Assembly (NCBI GenBank): GCA_937988745.1
Contig: CALKAR010000083.1
Location: 1 to 52,993 of the forward strand
Direction of reading: 5' to 3'
DNA: 52,993 bases
Source of the DNA: an uncultured Peptococcaceae bacterium
Lineage (GTDB): Bacteria > Bacillota > Limnochordia > Darwinibacteriales > Darwinibacteriaceae
Shown here: piece after piece, positions 33,135 through 42,488 of the stretch
How positions within the stretch are numbered: the first letter of the stretch is position 1
Layout: the number at the start of each line of letters is the position of its first letter
Program-made: the position numbers and the translations under genes
Notes under the pieces: generated by a model
Seen by the model: only the letters and a program-made list of their open reading frames with translations
Told to the model about the DNA's origin: nothing
Database searches by the model: none

Positions 33135-35021
33135 CTAAGGCAGATTTGCGCCGACATCATTCCAGGTATTGTGACTAGTACTACCGGTTGAGAGCAGGTA
33201 CTTGGAGCCTTCCCCTTTGTTTTCTTCAACAAACTGATTTGTATAGAGGCGATAGTAATAACCTTGGGCAGCCATGAGTTCTTCGTGGGTGCCCTGTTCT
33301 TGTATTGTACCCCCTCTGATCACCAATATGCGGTCAGCCGAGCGGATCGTTGATAAACGGTGGGCGATCACAAAACTGGTCCGTCCCTGTAGCACTGTAC
33401 GGATAGCTTCTTGAATCAACATCTCAGTTTCGGTATCAATGGATGATGTGGCTTCATCTAAGACAAAGATGCGTGGATCGGCCAGCACTGCCCGGGCAAA
33501 CGAGATCAGCTGTTTTTCACCAGTGGAAAGCAGTCCGCCGCCTTCGCCAACCTCGGTCTGATAGCCCTTTTCCAGCTTCATGATAAACTGATGTGCATTA
33601 ACTAGTTTTGCTGCTTCAATTACTTCTTCATCGCTAGCATCCAGCCGCCCGTAGCGGATATTCTCCATGATCGTACCTGAAAACAAATGTGGGCTTTGCA
33701 GAACATAGCCTAGATTACTGTGCAGCCACAACAGCGGCATAGTGCGGTAGTCGATTCCGTCGATCAGGATGCGCCCTTCGGTGGGTTCATAGAATCGACA
33801 GGCCAGGTTGACTACCGTACTTTTTCCGGCGCCTGTTTCTCCGACGAGGGCAATGGTTTCGCCCGCCTTCACTTCCAAATTAAAGTTGGTCAGCACTGGT
33901 TCCTCAGGGTTGTAAGCAAAGGATACATTTTCGAAAGTAATATTTCCCTTAATTGGAGGCCAAAGCGACCGGTCCGGGTTGAACGAACTGCCGTATTTTG
34001 CCACAACCTCTGCACTGTCCTTGATTTCCGGTTCAGTCAAGATCAGTGACATCACCCGCTCTGCCGAGGCATGAGCGGCTTGGAGCTCAGCCAGGACTCT
34101 CGCCATTTCCCGCACTGGTTCAAAGAACTGGATTGTGTACGAGATAAACGCTACCAGTACACCGTAGGAAATCGCTTCCCGGATCACACCGCTGCCTCCA
34201 TACCAGAGGGCGAGGCTGGTGCCGATACTTCCTAAGACTAGTACAATGGGCATGAAGAGGGACGAATATACTGCTGCGCGAATAGCCGATGCCCGCATCG
34301 ATCCAGTTAGTTCAGCGAACTCCTTCAGGTTCTCTTCTTCCCGACTCAAGATCTTAGTAGTGGTGGCGCCGCTGATACCTTCGTTGTAAGCGCCAGTAAT
34401 GCGAGAATTGATCCGCCTGACCAAGCGGTGTTCCCGCAGAATTCTCTTCTGAAAGACGAGGCTGATTACTGCTAGGATCGGAACAACTGCCATGGAGACA
34501 AGAGCCAACTGCCAGTTCAAGGAGAACATCACAATCAAGTATGTCACCATACTAGCAGCGCCCCAGAATAGGTCGACACAGCCCCAGGAGATGATTTCCC
34601 CAAGACGAGTTACGTCTGATGTCATGCGGGCCATGAGCCAGCCTACAGCCTTGTTGTCGTAGAAGGAGAGTGACAGCTCCTGCAGGCGAGCAAAGCCGGC
34701 CTTGCGAATTTCGTAGGAGATCCCTGTCTCCACCTTTCCGGCCGTCATGATAAACACATAGACATTCAGGGCCTGGACTATTACAACAGCCGCGAAAGCT
34801 GCAGCAAACCAACCTAAGCCGTTTGTAGTCTGCGGTACCACAAAACGATCAATTGCAACTTTGCTCATGTACGGAAAGGTAGCATCAATTAAAGCGACTC
34901 CGCTGACCACAGCAATCAGAGTTAGGAGTTCGCTCCGGAAGGGCTTGGCGAATTTTAAGATTTCCCGCCAGAGCTTAAGGTCTATTTTCTCTTGATGCGG
35001 TTCCTCAAATAGGTCGTGCAC
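33135..35021 (-). CDS. ABC exporter half-transporter (YheH-like)
   Basis: 628 residues: six membrane helices (about 1-320), then an ATPase with Walker A GETGAGKST, Walker B IFVLDEATSS carrying the catalytic Glu, and H-loop AHRLS. The ABC signature is altered to LSTGEKQ instead of LSGGQ. It pairs with the next gene to make a heterodimer of the YheHI/BmrCD type; this half supplies the catalytic Glu. GTG 35021 has AAGGTGA upstream and lies 12 bp after the partner's stop. A C-terminal tail of about 35 residues is extra. Confidence 0.93.
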   Translation of the reverse strand: MHDLFEEPHQEKIDLKLWREILKFAKPFRSELLTLIAVVSGVALIDATFPYMSKVAIDRFVVPQTTNGLGWFAAAFAAVVIVQALNVYVFIMTAGKVETGISYEIRKAGFARLQELSLSFYDNKAVGWLMARMTSDVTRLGEIISWGCVDLFWGAASMVTYLIVMFSLNWQLALVSMAVVPILAVISLVFQKRILREHRLVRRINSRITGAYNEGISGATTTKILSREEENLKEFAELTGSMRASAIRAAVYSSLFMPIVLVLGSIGTSLALWYGGSGVIREAISYGVLVAFISYTIQFFEPVREMARVLAELQAAHASAERVMSLILTEPEIKDSAEVVAKYGSSFNPDRSLWPPIKGNITFENVSFAYNPEEPVLTNFNLEVKAGETIALVGETGAGKSTVVNLACRFYEPTEGRILIDGIDYRTMPLLWLHSNLGYVLQSPHLFSGTIMENIRYGRLDASDEEVIEAAKLVNAHQFIMKLEKGYQTEVGEGGGLLSTGEKQLISFARAVLADPRIFVLDEATSSIDTETEMLIQEAIRTVLQGRTSFVIAHRLSTIRSADRILVIRGGTIQEQGTHEELMAAQGYYYRLYTNQFVEENKGEGSKYLLSTGSTSHNTWNDVGANLP

Positions 35022-35033
35022 CTTGTATCACCT

Positions 35034-36824
35034 TCATTCTATAGCTTCGAGGACTTGCGCGCTCTGCAGTTCCCAGATCCTTTTATACAATCCCGGCTGA
35101 CTAACTAACTCTTCGTGAGTACCCGATTGAACTATTTGACCGTCCTGCAGCACGAGAATTAGATCAGCATGCATTAGGGTAGTTATGCGGTGTGAAATGA
35201 TAAACGTTGTAGCATGCCTGGTGCGGGACTTGAGTGCCTCTCTAATTGCTAGTTCGGTTTCGGTATCGACTGCGCTTAATGAATCGTCGAAGATTAAGAT
35301 AGGACTCTGGGTAATCAGAGCTCGAGCAATCGCGATCCGCTGACGCTGACCGCCCGACACCGATACACCGCGTTCTCCCACAAGTGTCTCGTAGCCTTTC
35401 TCAAACTTCAGGATGACATCGTGAATAGCAGCTTCCTTCGCTGCTTGAAATACCTCTTCATCACTGGCATCAGAACGGGCGAGGGTGATATTATCCCTAA
35501 TGGTCTTGGCAAAGAGGAACGGCTCCTGTGGTACAATGCCGACGTGTTTTCTGATCCATTTCTTGTCGATGTTCTTCAACTCGATACCATCGATCTTAAT
35601 GGAACCGTCTTGGTAGTCGTACAGTCGGGCCAAAAGGTGCATCAGCGAGCTCTTACCCGAGCCAGTTTGGCCTAAGATGGCCACGGTTTGACCTGGTTCT
35701 ACTGAGAAACTAATTCCCCGCAGTACCGGGTTTTCTGGTTCATAGCCAAAATAGACGTTTTCAAAGGTCACTTTACCTTTGATCTCTGGCTTGAGATGGT
35801 TGACCTCCAATACTTCAGCTGGTTCATCGAGGATTGCCTGGATACGCTCTACAGCCACAAGTGCCTTGCCCATGTCCGTGAGAATGCGTCCCATCTGCCG
35901 GACAGGCCAGAGCAGCATGCCGATGTATGACGTGTAAACGACTAGGGTGCCGATACTCAACGTACCCTGGGCGGTAAAATAGGCACCAAAGGCCACAACA
36001 GCCGCAATCTGGCCCAGTGCTAGGAAATCCGATGCTCCCCAATAGCAGGCTAACAGCCAGATGACACGGTAAACCTGCTTGCGGTACTCGGAGCTTTTTT
36101 CCTCAAATTTGCTTAATTCATAGGCCTGGTTGGCAAAGGCCCGGACGACACGTACGCCTGTGAGATTCTCCTGCAGCACCGTGGTCATTTCTGCTTCGGC
36201 TTCATCTGCTTCCTGAAAGGCCTTTTTTACCTTCCAGAAGAAAATGATTGCAAAGGCGAAAATGAAGGGCACTACCGTTAGGGAAATGAGAGTCATGCGC
36301 AGGTCTAATGAGATCATGATGTAGGTTGCCAACGATACCATGAAGATGGCATTTCCTACTTCCACCAGCTGCGCTCCTAAGAAGCGGCGGATGGTATCCA
36401 CATCAGAGGTACAGCGCTGAATCAAGTCACCCGTATCGGCCTTCTTGTGATAGCTGTAGGGCAGGTACTGCAGGTGATCATAGAGGCGATCACGCAGCCT
36501 CTTGGCAATTGATTCGCTTGCTTGTGCTGACAATTTTCCTCTCAAGAACATAAAAAATCCCCGGAGAACTGTAATGCTGACCAGCATCAATCCGGGGACC
36601 CATAGTGTGCTGCGAAACTGCTGAAAATCATACCCTTCAATGAATTTCAGTATTGGGAAGGGTGCAGTAACTGGTTGACCGCCAATAATTGAGTCGATTG
36701 TAACTCGAATTACAAGCGGACCCAGCATAGTAAAGAGTGCAGCTAAGCCTACACTAAGAATAGCTCCCAGATATGTCAGCTTATTTCCATCCATATGATT
36801 CCATAAAAGCTTAATGTTTTTCAT
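35034..36824 (-). CDS. ABC exporter half-transporter (YheI-like)
   Basis: 596 residues, six membrane helices and an ATPase domain. Walker A GQTGSGKSS, signature VSGGQRQRIAIARAL (canonical), Walker B LIFDDSLSAVD, where Asp replaces the catalytic Glu. This degenerate site plus the partner's altered signature make one consensus and one degenerate ATP site, as in heterodimeric multidrug exporters. The frame extends to 36854, but ATG 36824 follows AGGGAGG by 7 bases and gives the family N-terminus (MKNIKLLWNHM). Confidence 0.93.
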   Translation of the reverse strand: MKNIKLLWNHMDGNKLTYLGAILSVGLAALFTMLGPLVIRVTIDSIIGGQPVTAPFPILKFIEGYDFQQFRSTLWVPGLMLVSITVLRGFFMFLRGKLSAQASESIAKRLRDRLYDHLQYLPYSYHKKADTGDLIQRCTSDVDTIRRFLGAQLVEVGNAIFMVSLATYIMISLDLRMTLISLTVVPFIFAFAIIFFWKVKKAFQEADEAEAEMTTVLQENLTGVRVVRAFANQAYELSKFEEKSSEYRKQVYRVIWLLACYWGASDFLALGQIAAVVAFGAYFTAQGTLSIGTLVVYTSYIGMLLWPVRQMGRILTDMGKALVAVERIQAILDEPAEVLEVNHLKPEIKGKVTFENVYFGYEPENPVLRGISFSVEPGQTVAILGQTGSGKSSLMHLLARLYDYQDGSIKIDGIELKNIDKKWIRKHVGIVPQEPFLFAKTIRDNITLARSDASDEEVFQAAKEAAIHDVILKFEKGYETLVGERGVSVSGGQRQRIAIARALITQSPILIFDDSLSAVDTETELAIREALKSRTRHATTFIISHRITTLMHADLILVLQDGQIVQSGTHEELVSQPGLYKRIWELQSAQVLEAIE

Positions 36825-36859
36825 TTCCCATCCTCCCTTCTTTTTGGCTGTCATTTTTC

Positions 36860-36887
36860 ATTATAGCACCAATAGTGTAATAGGCAA
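36860..36887 (-). promoter_or_regulatory. Promoter of the ABC exporter operon
   Basis: On the minus strand: TTGCCT (36887-36882), 16 bp, TATAAT (36865-36860). Confidence 0.75.
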
Positions 36888-36969
36888 GGTAAAATTTAGT
36901 TTTAATAAAGAATGGGAAAACCGCTGGTAAAGCGTCCTTTACGATTTCACCATATCCTGTGACAGGTTT

Positions 36970-36998
36970 TTGACAATCTGTGTGGAAGATACTAAAGA
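36970..36998 (+). promoter_or_regulatory. Possible promoter of the PAS-GGDEF-HD-GYP gene
   Basis: TTGACA (36970-36975), 17 bp, TAAAGA (36993-36998), 27 bp before the start codon. Confidence 0.55.
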
Positions 36999-37024
36999 AC
37001 GCGCACTTAAGGGGGGGTAGGGTG

Positions 37025-38872
37025 ATGGTTCGAGGAGGCAGAAATGTCCTCCGGCACCATCAGCGTTACTTAGGTGAATCCCGCAGGGGATTGGCCGTTT
37101 TTGAAATTGTTTGGGACGCAGATGAGCAACCGGTAGACTTTGTCGTTGTCGGACTAAACGACAGCTTTGCTGAGCTTTTCGGCACAAACGTTCAGGATGT
37201 TATGCGTACACGGATTTCCGAGTCGCTGCCTGAGCTCTTCCGGGATTGGCGTGCCGTTTTAAGTAAGACTGCTCTGACCAGTGAAGATCAAGAAATGGAG
37301 GTTTGGCATCCAGGTTTAGAGGCATGGTTAAAAATCTCTTTCTACAGCCCTGCTCCAAGTCTTGTAGGTCTAGTAGTAGAAGACGTAACGGCCTGGATTG
37401 AAACGGCAGCAGCCTTGGCAGAATCTCAAATCCAGCTGAGAGAAAATGAGAAGTTTCTGCAGACGATTTTAGACAATGCTCCGGTCTGTATTTGGGTGAC
37501 TGACCCGCACGGTAATCGCATTATGGTGAATAGGCGCTATCGTGAGGATACCGGTATTGGTACTCCAAATCCCAGCGTTACTCCTGAGGAAATGGAAATG
37601 TGCCGCTTGACTGATATGAAAACCCTTATGTCCGATCAGCCCCAAGAATTTGAAGAGCAGCTCACTTTTAGAGACGGAAAGAAACATACACTTCGCACCA
37701 TCAAAAGTGTGCTGCGTAAAGATAACGGTGAGATTATCGGGGTATTGGGCATCGGGGTTGATATTACTGCCCTAAAACAGGCCGAACGGGAGCTGTGGAA
37801 GCGGACATATATCGATCCTCTTACTGGGCTCTATAACCGCCGTTATTTAGAGGAAGAGATGCGCCGCCTGGATCAAGAAGAAAGGCTGCCCATAAGTGTG
37901 GTGATAGCCGACCTCGATGGATTGAAACTAGCCAATGATGCGTTTGGCCATCAAGAGGGTGATAGACTCCTGTGCAGCATGGCAGATGTGCTCCGCCGGG
38001 CAAGTCGGCCTGGAGACATTATTGCGCGCTGGGCAGGCGATGAGTTTGTCGTGCTTCTCCCTGGAACCGCGTATGATGAGGCCAAGCATTATATCAACCG
38101 AATCCGTTATCTATGTGAAGGACTGAATAGTAACCCTATTCCTCTAATTGCGTCATTGGGCGCGGCAGCTAGAGTGGATCGCAGGCAGACAATGAGTGAG
38201 GTTTTCGCAGAGGCAGAAAAACGTATGTATAAGCAGAAAACCCTAAGCGCAAAGGATACACGTACCACCTTTGCCCAATCACTCAAGCAAACCCTGCTGG
38301 AGAAAAGCGAGGAAACCGAAGCCCATATGGCTAACCTCCAGGTGCTTGGCCAGCTTTTGGGCGAAGCTGTTGGGTTAGACGACTGGCATCTTTATCAGCT
38401 GCAGCTGCTTGCGGTTTACCATGATATCGGCATGGTTAGGATTCCTGAATCTATTCTGCGTAAGAAGAGTGATCTCACGCCAGAAGAGGTAGAGATTCTC
38501 AAAACGCACACCGAAACAGGCTTCCGCATTGCTTCTATAGTGCCCGATTTCCAGCAGGCTGCGGATGCCATTTTAGCTCATCATGAATGCTGGGATGGAA
38601 GCGGCTATCCTAAAGGACTGTGTGGAATGCAGATCCCGATAACCGCCCGCATTCATGCCATTACTGATCGTTTTGATACACTCCTCTTTGGGCGCCCGAA
38701 CAGTCCAGCTGTTAGTCTAACTAGTGCGCTGCGGGAGCTGAAAGTCGGAGCTGGGACTTTATACGATCCTGACCTGGTAGATGAGTTTGTCCGACTGGTG
38801 CGCACTACAGATGTCGTGGATTTCTTAGAGAACTCGAATCCTGCTGTGAACGCAGGTGTGGCCAAGTCATAA
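37025..38872 (+). CDS. PAS-PAS-GGDEF-HD-GYP protein (c-di-GMP turnover)
   Basis: 615 residues. Two PAS domains (about 15-125 and 135-260; PVCIWVTDPHGNRIMVN), GGDEF (about 265-420) with RPGD inhibitory site, 5 residues, then AGDEF, and HD-GYP (about 425-600) with HDIGM, HHECWDGSGYPKGL. Both catalytic signatures look intact, so it could both make and break down c-di-GMP in response to a PAS-sensed signal. The AGDEF variant is common in active enzymes. ATG 37025 lies 7 bases after a run of Gs; GTG 37022 is the alternative. Confidence 0.93.
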   Translation: MVRGGRNVLRHHQRYLGESRRGLAVFEIVWDADEQPVDFVVVGLNDSFAELFGTNVQDVMRTRISESLPELFRDWRAVLSKTALTSEDQEMEVWHPGLEAWLKISFYSPAPSLVGLVVEDVTAWIETAAALAESQIQLRENEKFLQTILDNAPVCIWVTDPHGNRIMVNRRYREDTGIGTPNPSVTPEEMEMCRLTDMKTLMSDQPQEFEEQLTFRDGKKHTLRTIKSVLRKDNGEIIGVLGIGVDITALKQAERELWKRTYIDPLTGLYNRRYLEEEMRRLDQEERLPISVVIADLDGLKLANDAFGHQEGDRLLCSMADVLRRASRPGDIIARWAGDEFVVLLPGTAYDEAKHYINRIRYLCEGLNSNPIPLIASLGAAARVDRRQTMSEVFAEAEKRMYKQKTLSAKDTRTTFAQSLKQTLLEKSEETEAHMANLQVLGQLLGEAVGLDDWHLYQLQLLAVYHDIGMVRIPESILRKKSDLTPEEVEILKTHTETGFRIASIVPDFQQAADAILAHHECWDGSGYPKGLCGMQIPITARIHAITDRFDTLLFGRPNSPAVSLTSALRELKVGAGTLYDPDLVDEFVRLVRTTDVVDFLENSNPAVNAGVAKS

Positions 38873-38917
38873 TCTCAAAATAAATATCGTATGGATAAGC
38901 GAAGGTGAGTTGACGCC

Positions 38918-39694
38918 ATGTTTACCAAGGAAGAGCTGAAGGAACAAATTGCGGCCTTGGGCATTCAGCCCACAGACACACTCTTGATTCATTCTTCTAT
39001 GAAAGCCGTTGGCGAAGTTGAGGGCGGTGCGGACACCGTTTTAGATGCGTTCAGCGAATATTTAAAGGAAGGTCTTTTGATTCTTCCCACTCACACATGG
39101 GCGCAGATGAACTCTGAGTACAATGTTTTTGATGTGGTTAATGAGCCATCCTGTGTGGGAATCCTAACAGAGCTGTTTCGTAAACGTCCAGGCGTAGTGC
39201 GTTCTTGGCATCCGACTCATTCTGTCGCCGCGCTCGGGAAAGATGCCGAAGAGTATGTGCAGGGTGAGGAAAAATTTGACACCCCATGTCCGCGGGAAGG
39301 ATGTTATGGAAAGCTGTATGATCGCAGAGCGAAAATCCTATTTTTGGGGTGTCCACTGACCCGCAATACTACTATTCATGGTGTAGAAGAGTGGAATAAT
39401 ATCCCTAACAGGTTAACGGAAGGTCATCAGCTGCTCTGGATTAAGACTCCGCAGGGCGAGTTGATCGAGTGCCCCATGAAGCGTCACTCGGCTCCTGTCC
39501 GCGACATTTCCCAGAATTATGATAAGCTGGAAGAGCCACTGCTTAAGCGCGGCTATGCAGCGGAAGGTTATATTGGCAGCGCCCGCAGCGTGCTTGTCGA
39601 TGTTGTGCCCATGGTCGAATTAACGAGTGAATTTCTGCAGAAAAACCCTGATATTTTCTTAGATAAGTCACCCATACCTGCCGATTGGTATTAA
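38918..39694 (+). CDS. AAC(3)-family N-acetyltransferase
   Basis: 258 residues. Antibiotic_NAT motifs LLIHSSMKAVGEVEGGADTV, RSWHPTHSVAALG, TPC and TTIHGVEEW. The family includes aminoglycoside 3-N-acetyltransferases, but many chromosomal Bacillota members (YokD-like) have other or unknown substrates; resistance should not be assumed. It begins an operon with the epimerase, HD and hydrolase genes (gaps 16, 16 and 1 bp). Confidence 0.88.
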   Translation: MFTKEELKEQIAALGIQPTDTLLIHSSMKAVGEVEGGADTVLDAFSEYLKEGLLILPTHTWAQMNSEYNVFDVVNEPSCVGILTELFRKRPGVVRSWHPTHSVAALGKDAEEYVQGEEKFDTPCPREGCYGKLYDRRAKILFLGCPLTRNTTIHGVEEWNNIPNRLTEGHQLLWIKTPQGELIECPMKRHSAPVRDISQNYDKLEEPLLKRGYAAEGYIGSARSVLVDVVPMVELTSEFLQKNPDIFLDKSPIPADWY

Positions 39695-39710
39695 GAGAGG
39701 AGTGCTGACA

Positions 39711-40646
39711 TTGAAAATTCTAGTAACCGGTGGAGCAGGTTTTATCGGTTCTAATGTAGTGGATGCTTATATTGCTGAGGGACATGAAGTAGTGGTAGTC
39801 GATAATCTCGATTCAGGACAGATTAAGAACCTCAACCCAAAGGCGAAATTCTATCTAATGGATGTTCGTTCGCCCGAACTTCGGAAAGTCTTTGAACTGG
39901 AAAAAATCGATGCAGTCAATCACCATGCAGCCCAAAAATCAGTGCCTCATTCGGTAGAAGATCCTGTTTTGGATGCTGAGATCAACATCTTAGGAATCTT
40001 GAACCTATTAGAGCTGAGTGTGGAGTTCGGCGTCAAGCGGTTCATTTTCAGTTCTACTGGAGGAGCACTTTTAGGGGATGCCGATGTAATTCCAACTCCA
40101 GAAGATTCGCCGGTGCAGACCATTTCACCCTATGCTATTACTAAATACACTAGCGAGAAGTATCTTGACTTCTATCGCATCACTCACGGTCTCACCTACG
40201 TGGTGCTGCGTTACGCTAACGTATACGGACCACGTCAAATTGCCGAGGGAGAATGTGGTGTAACACCGATCTTTCTAGACAACCTCCTTAACGACAGGCC
40301 CAGCAAGCTCTACGCTTATGACGATATGCCTGATGGCTGCACTCGTGACTACGTCTATGTTGGTGACGTGGCACGAGCAAACGTCCTTGCTCTGGAAAAA
40401 GGCGACAACACCATCTTCAATATCGGTACAGGTATTGAGGTTTCGACTGCTCAGGTATACCGCTATCTGCAGGATGCCACTGGCAAACACGATGTCCCCT
40501 TAATCCATGCCGGTGAAAGGGTCGGTGACCTGCGTCGCAGCGCTCTAGATATTACACGTGCTCGGGAAATCCTCGGATGGGAACCTGAGGTAGATTTTCC
40601 AACCGGATTGAAGGAAACTGTAGCTTACTTTAAACAAGATTCTTAA
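39711..40646 (+). CDS. NAD-dependent sugar-nucleotide epimerase/dehydratase
   Basis: 311 residues, extended SDR family. MKILVTGGAGFIGSNVVD gives the NAD-binding motif, the catalytic YxxxK is YAITK, and RYANVYGPRQ follows. It resembles UDP-glucose 4-epimerases (GalE-like), though exact substrate is not clear. TTG 39711 is chosen over GTG 39702 because GAGAGGAG (39696-39702) is 8 bases before it and the product then starts at the canonical Met-Lys-Ile. Confidence 0.9.
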   Translation: MKILVTGGAGFIGSNVVDAYIAEGHEVVVVDNLDSGQIKNLNPKAKFYLMDVRSPELRKVFELEKIDAVNHHAAQKSVPHSVEDPVLDAEINILGILNLLELSVEFGVKRFIFSSTGGALLGDADVIPTPEDSPVQTISPYAITKYTSEKYLDFYRITHGLTYVVLRYANVYGPRQIAEGECGVTPIFLDNLLNDRPSKLYAYDDMPDGCTRDYVYVGDVARANVLALEKGDNTIFNIGTGIEVSTAQVYRYLQDATGKHDVPLIHAGERVGDLRRSALDITRAREILGWEPEVDFPTGLKETVAYFKQDS

Positions 40647-40662
40647 GTCTGGGAGTGACAAG

Positions 40663-41256
40663 GTGGCGAAAGAACGTTTGCGCCAGCAGATTGAGTTTAT
40701 TGTTGAGATAGACAAACTGAAGCAAGTACTGCGTCGCAATTTAGTCATGGATGGTTCGCGCCGCGAAAATGATGCAGAGCATTCGTGGCACCTAGCGGTG
40801 ATGGCATGTTTGCTTCATGAATATGTAGATGAACCGGTGGATCTAACTCGGGTCTTGAAGATGGTTCTCCTGCATGACTTGGTCGAGATAGATGCTGGCG
40901 ACGTTTTCTGCTATGATGACGAAGCCCATGCGGGAAAAGCCGAGCGCGAAGCACAAGCTGCCGAGCGTTTGTATGGTCTTTTGCCCGCGGATCAGGCAGA
41001 GGAATATATGCAAATTTGGCGGGAGTTCGAGGAACGTCGAACTCCCGAAGCCAAGTTTGCAGTGTGTTTAGATCGGCTGCAGCCTATTTTGCAGAACTAT
41101 TATACACAAGGTGGGACTTGGGTAGAGTACGGTGTGCCTCTGGCTAAGGTAGAGAAGCGCCTTGAGCCAATTAAAAAAGCCTCGGCGGAGCTGGGCGAGT
41201 TTGTGGACGAGCTCATCTTAGACGCAATCGCCAAGGGTTACCTAGAGGAGGAGTAG
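40663..41256 (+). CDS. HD-domain hydrolase (YfbR/HDDC2-like 5'-nucleotidase)
   Basis: 197 residues. HD-domain metal ligands: RRENDAEHSWHLA, VLLHDLVEIDAGD, and the late D in VCLDRLQP. This form resembles 5'-deoxyribonucleotidases (YfbR). GTG 40663 lies 8 bases after GGGAG. The next gene begins one base after its stop. Confidence 0.85.
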   Translation: MAKERLRQQIEFIVEIDKLKQVLRRNLVMDGSRRENDAEHSWHLAVMACLLHEYVDEPVDLTRVLKMVLLHDLVEIDAGDVFCYDDEAHAGKAEREAQAAERLYGLLPADQAEEYMQIWREFEERRTPEAKFAVCLDRLQPILQNYYTQGGTWVEYGVPLAKVEKRLEPIKKASAELGEFVDELILDAIAKGYLEEE

Positions 41257-41257
41257 G

Positions 41258-42436
41258 ATGCGCACTTGTGCCTCTGTTGTACTCATAGTATTATTGATCA
41301 TAACTGTAACAAGCAGCATAGTATATGGAGGATTATCTGTGGACGAACTAAATATGAATCAAGCTCTAACAGCTGAGGAAGCGCAAGCTCTAGCCGAAAA
41401 GATGTGGGAAGAGTGGAAAGTAAAGATCGCTGAAGAACGCCGTGAGGCCATTGAGCAGCGTGAGATTACTGTAAACGGCGTTTCCATGAAGTTCTGGTAC
41501 ACTATTTATGGAGAGCCCGTGGACGGCAAGCGAAGCTTGTATATTTCCATGCATGGTGGCGGAAACGCTCCTGCCGAACTAAATGACCAGCAGTGGGAAA
41601 ACCAGAAGCAGCTGTATCATCCGAAGGAAGGTATTTATCTGGCTCCCCGTGCTCCACGCAATACATGGAATATGTGGCATGAAGAGCATATTGACCCTCT
41701 CTTTGACCATCTTATCGAGAGCCTAGTTGTACTGGAAAATGTCGATCCGAATAGGGTTTACTTAATGGGTTATTCGGCTGGTGGCGACGGAGTTTACCAG
41801 CTAGCGCCCCGCATGGCTGACCGATTTGCTGCAGCTGCCATGGCTGCAGGGCATCCTAATGAGACTCAGCCCTACGGTTTAAGAAACCTGCCTTTCACCC
41901 TGCACATGGGCGGCAAGGATTCGGCTTATGACCGCAACAAGGTGGCTGCCGAGTGGCGTGATTGGCTCGCCGAATTGAAGGAACAAGATCCTGAAGGTTA
42001 CGAGCACTGGGTAGTAATTTACCCAACCTATGGTCACTGGATGAATAAGGCCGATGCAGCCGCTGTGCCTTGGATGGCGAAATACACCCGCAATCCTTAT
42101 CCTAATAGAGTTGTGTGGCTGCAGGATGATGTGACCCATACCAGATTCTACTGGCTGGCGGTTGATCCTGAACTGCAGGAAGAGCGGGCTATGGTAATTG
42201 CCAGAATCGAGGGACAGGATATTATCATTGAGCGAAGCGATGTGCCTAGACTCAAGATCCGTCTCCACGATAAAATGCTCAACCTTGATGAATCAGTGCG
42301 GGTCGTTATGGGTGAACAAGTACTCTTTGACGGAACTGTATCCCGCACCGCAGCTGCCATTGCGCAGCACTTCGAAGAGCGTAAAGATCCTGAATCAGTT
42401 TATTTTGCGGAAATCGAAGTGGAGATTCCAAACTAA
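41258..42436 (+). CDS. Secreted alpha/beta hydrolase (esterase-like)
   Basis: 392 residues. N-terminal signal peptide (about 1-24, VVLIVLLIITVTSSIVYGG). The hydrolase region has SLYISMHGGGNAP (oxyanion side), nucleophile in LMGYSAGGDGVYQ (GYSAG), D in HMGGKDSAYD and H in YPTYGHWMN. It resembles PHB-depolymerase or dienelactone-type esterases. Residues 290-392 may form an additional beta domain. GAGGAG precedes ATG 41258. It ends the operon. Confidence 0.88.
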   Translation: MRTCASVVLIVLLIITVTSSIVYGGLSVDELNMNQALTAEEAQALAEKMWEEWKVKIAEERREAIEQREITVNGVSMKFWYTIYGEPVDGKRSLYISMHGGGNAPAELNDQQWENQKQLYHPKEGIYLAPRAPRNTWNMWHEEHIDPLFDHLIESLVVLENVDPNRVYLMGYSAGGDGVYQLAPRMADRFAAAAMAAGHPNETQPYGLRNLPFTLHMGGKDSAYDRNKVAAEWRDWLAELKEQDPEGYEHWVVIYPTYGHWMNKADAAAVPWMAKYTRNPYPNRVVWLQDDVTHTRFYWLAVDPELQEERAMVIARIEGQDIIIERSDVPRLKIRLHDKMLNLDESVRVVMGEQVLFDGTVSRTAAAIAQHFEERKDPESVYFAEIEVEIPN

Positions 42437-42443
42437 GAAAAGC

Positions 42444-42475
42444 AGCCCCATCTGCATTGAGCAGATGGGGCTTTT
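42444..42475. terminator. Terminator between convergent hydrolase and leuS
   Basis: AGCCCCATCTGC (42444-42455), 5 nt loop, exact complement (42461-42472), then TTT. On the minus strand AAAGCA flanks it, so it may serve leuS too. Confidence 0.85.
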
Positions 42476-42488
42476 GCGATCCAGATAG

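Noticed and set aside
32960..33178. 72-codon plus-strand frame after DUF1540
   Set aside because: It passes through the exporter terminator hairpin and overlaps the exporter end; no family resemblance.
38918..39694. Calling the AAC(3)-like gene an aminoglycoside resistance gene
   Set aside because: Many chromosomal members act on other or unknown substrates, and nothing here shows mobility or resistance context.
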